The translations under genes were made by a program, and so were the position numbers. Shown in pieces: positions 13,271-15,145 of a stretch of 15,145 nucleotides of DNA. Source of the DNA: an uncultured Gammaproteobacteria bacterium (GTDB lineage: Bacteria > Pseudomonadota > Gammaproteobacteria > Pseudomonadales > UBA5518); the NCBI GenBank assembly GCA_903921135.1, contig CAIXOY010000144.1:1-15145 (forward strand), written 5' to 3'. The notes beneath the pieces are model-generated. The model saw only the letters and a list, made by a program, of their open reading frames with translations. It searched no databases and was not told the origin of the DNA. Numbering within the stretch: the first letter of the stretch is position 1; every line of letters begins with the position of its first letter.

Positions 13271-15145
13271 GTGGAATACCCCAGGCACTACGGCGTGATC
13301 GTGGTCGGTGGCGGCCATGCCGGCACCGAGGCCGCGCTTGCCGCGGCGCGCATGGGCGTGCCCACGTTGCTGCTCACCCAAAGCATCGAGCAATTGGGGC
13401 AGATGTCCTGCAACCCGGCTATCGGCGGTATCGGCAAGAGTCACCTGGTCAAGGAAATCGACGCCCTGGGCGGTGCGATGGCCCGTGCCACAGACAAGGC
13501 AGGCATCCAGTTCCGGATTCTCAACTCCCGCAAGGGGCCGGCTGTGCGGGCCACTCGTGCCCAGGCAGACCGTGTGCTGTATCGGGCTGCGGTGCGCCAG
13601 ATCATCGAGCAACAGGCTGGCCTTGATGTCTTCCAGCAACCCGTGGTCGATCTCATCGTCGAAGGCGAGCGCGTGCGCGGAGTCCGCACTCAGATGGGGC
13701 TCGATTTCCGTGCCGAAGCGGTGGTGCTTGCTACGGGTACCTTTCTGGGTGGTCTGATCCATGTGGGCATGGAGCATTACGGCGGCGGTCGCGCCGGTGA
13801 TCCAGCCTCCAACGCTTTGGCCTCACGCCTGCGTGAAATGCCTTTTTCGGTAGGGCGCCTCAAAACAGGTACGCCGCCGCGCATCGATGCCCGCTCGGTG
13901 AACTTCGAGGGGCTTGATGTACAGGACGGTGATACACCCTTGCCGGTCATGAGCTTCATGGGAGATGTCTCGGAGCATCCCCGGCAGGTTCCCTGTCACA
14001 TCACGCACACCAACGAGCGCACCCACGAGATCATCCGCGCCTCGCTCCACCGTTCGCCTATGTATGCGGGCGTGATAGAGGGCATAGGGCCGCGCTACTG
14101 CCCCTCGGTCGAAGACAAGGTCGTGCGGTTTGCCGACAAGAATTCGCACCAGGTGTTCATCGAACCCGAAGGCCTCGATTCCGTGGAGCTTTATCCGAAC
14201 GGCATTTCGACCAGCCTGCCTTTCGATGTGCAGATCGCGCTCGTCCAGAGCATCAAGGGTTTCGAGAACGCACACATCACCCGTCCCGGCTACGCGATCG
14301 AATACGACTTCTTTGATCCGCGAGGTCTGCACCACAGTCTGGAAACGCGCTTCGTACAGGGCCTGTTCTTCGCCGGCCAGATCAACGGCACCACCGGTTA
14401 CGAGGAGGCTGCGGCCCAAGGGCTTCTGGCAGGCATCAACGCAGCCCGCAGGGTTCAGGGGCTGGACGCCTGGCACCCGCTCCGTCATGAGGCATACATC
14501 GGCGTGATGGTCGATGATCTCGTCACCTTGGGCACGGGTGAGCCCTACCGCATGTTCACCAGCAGGGCTGAGCACCGGCTCTTGCTGCGCGAAGACAACG
14601 CCGATCGGCGCCTGACGCCTGCAGGCCGTGAGCTCGGTCTTGTGGACGATGATCGATGGTCACGGTTTTCTGCCAAGCAGGAGGCGATTGCCGGCTGTTC
14701 TGCCGAACTCCATGCCCGCTTCGTCCATCCGGGCACGCCAGAGGCCGAGGCCATCAGTGCCCACGTCGGTAAAGCCCTTGCTCGCGAATACCGCGTGTCC
14801 GAGCTTTTGAAGCGCCCGGAACTCGACCATGCCACCTTGAGCCGACTCTGCGCATTGCCACCCGTGCCTGAGGATGTTGCCGAGCAAGTGGAAATCGAAG
14901 CCAAATACGCCGGTTATATCGATCGTCAGCACGAGGAAGTCGACCGCCTGAAGCGCTATGAAAACACGCGCCTCAGCGGTGATTTCGATTACGCCGGAGT
15001 CGATGGTCTCTCGAATGAAGTCCGCCACAAGCTGATCGCCGTTCGCCCCGCCACGCTCGCACAGGCCGGACGCATTCCAGGCGTTACCCCCGCTGCAATA
15101 TCCCTCCTGCTGATACACCTGAAAAAGCTCGGGCGGCTGGAGCGC
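13271..15145 (+). CDS. mnmG: tRNA uridine-5-carboxymethylaminomethyl modification enzyme MnmG, 3' end outside window
   Basis: MnmG (GidA) is the FAD- and NADH-dependent partner of MnmE in wobble-uridine modification. The frame runs from GTG 13271 to the window edge, 625 codons without a stop. E. coli MnmG has about 629 residues, and the last visible block (LLIHLKKLGRLER) aligns with the family's final residues, so only a few codons are missing. The dinucleotide motif VVGGGHAGTEAA (11-22) is at the N-terminus. Cys47 in MSCNPAIGGIGK and Cys277 in GPRYCPSVEDKVVRF match the functional cysteines of E. coli MnmG at the same positions. GQINGTTGYEEAAAQG and MFTSRAEHRLLLREDNAD are further family hallmarks. 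No ATG lies at the expected position; GTG with a good ribosome site is the start. rsmG, parA and parB usually follow in related genomes. Confidence 0.97.
   Translation, partial: MEYPRHYGVIVVGGGHAGTEAALAAARMGVPTLLLTQSIEQLGQMSCNPAIGGIGKSHLVKEIDALGGAMARATDKAGIQFRILNSRKGPAVRATRAQADRVLYRAAVRQIIEQQAGLDVFQQPVVDLIVEGERVRGVRTQMGLDFRAEAVVLATGTFLGGLIHVGMEHYGGGRAGDPASNALASRLREMPFSVGRLKTGTPPRIDARSVNFEGLDVQDGDTPLPVMSFMGDVSEHPRQVPCHITHTNERTHEIIRASLHRSPMYAGVIEGIGPRYCPSVEDKVVRFADKNSHQVFIEPEGLDSVELYPNGISTSLPFDVQIALVQSIKGFENAHITRPGYAIEYDFFDPRGLHHSLETRFVQGLFFAGQINGTTGYEEAAAQGLLAGINAARRVQGLDAWHPLRHEAYIGVMVDDLVTLGTGEPYRMFTSRAEHRLLLREDNADRRLTPAGRELGLVDDDRWSRFSAKQEAIAGCSAELHARFVHPGTPEAEAISAHVGKALAREYRVSELLKRPELDHATLSRLCALPPVPEDVAEQVEIEAKYAGYIDRQHEEVDRLKRYENTRLSGDFDYAGVDGLSNEVRHKLIAVRPATLAQAGRIPGVTPAAISLLLIHLKKLGRLER

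Noticed and set aside
1..15145. An undescribed defence, mobile or biosynthetic system
   Set aside because: Every substantial frame with real coding character belongs to a well-known conserved housekeeping gene in its usual order. No cargo genes, transposase, integrase or array repeats are visible.

Overview
The window is the origin-of-replication neighbourhood of a GC-rich gammaproteobacterial chromosome. The gene order dnaA-dnaN-recF-gyrB on one side and rpmH-rnpA-yidD-yidC-mnmE-mnmG on the other, with plsC and glyS beyond gyrB, is the arrangement I know from Pseudomonas and its relatives. The proteins align over their whole length with that group. I cannot name a genus. No foreign island, transposon, CRISPR array, tRNA or rRNA was seen.

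Layout. 2-1498 (+): 3' part of glyS. 1535-2317 (+): plsC-type acyltransferase. 2330-8416 (-): gyrB, recF, dnaN and dnaA, closely spaced and read leftward from dnaA. 8417-9007: a 591-bp gap holding the probable oriC, with two consensus DnaA boxes in opposite orientation around a 22% GC tract. 9008-12904 (+): rpmH, rnpA, yidD, yidC and mnmE, tightly packed and partly overlapping. 12905-13270: a 366-bp gap without a convincing gene, C-rich on the + strand, with degenerate DnaA boxes, a possible Rho-dependent termination region and a likely mnmG promoter. 13271-15145 (+): mnmG, cut by the window edge within a few codons of its end.

The genes form a replication and segregation block (DnaA initiator, sliding clamp, RecF gap repair, gyrase B) diverging from a translation, RNA-processing and membrane-insertion block (L34, RNase P protein, YidD/YidC, and the MnmE/MnmG tRNA modification pair). 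All genes from gyrB to mnmG run away from oriC. Only glyS and plsC point toward it.

The most notable non-coding signal is a pair of identical 16-bp perfect palindromes inside recF that match ParB-binding parS sites. Both are read in the same frame as Phe-His-Val-Glu-Gln. They make this the likely chromosome partitioning centre, and parA/parB would be expected just beyond mnmG. I did not find an undescribed multi-gene system. The points worth following are the parS pair embedded in coding sequence, the oriC architecture and the second cluster of DnaA-like boxes before mnmG.
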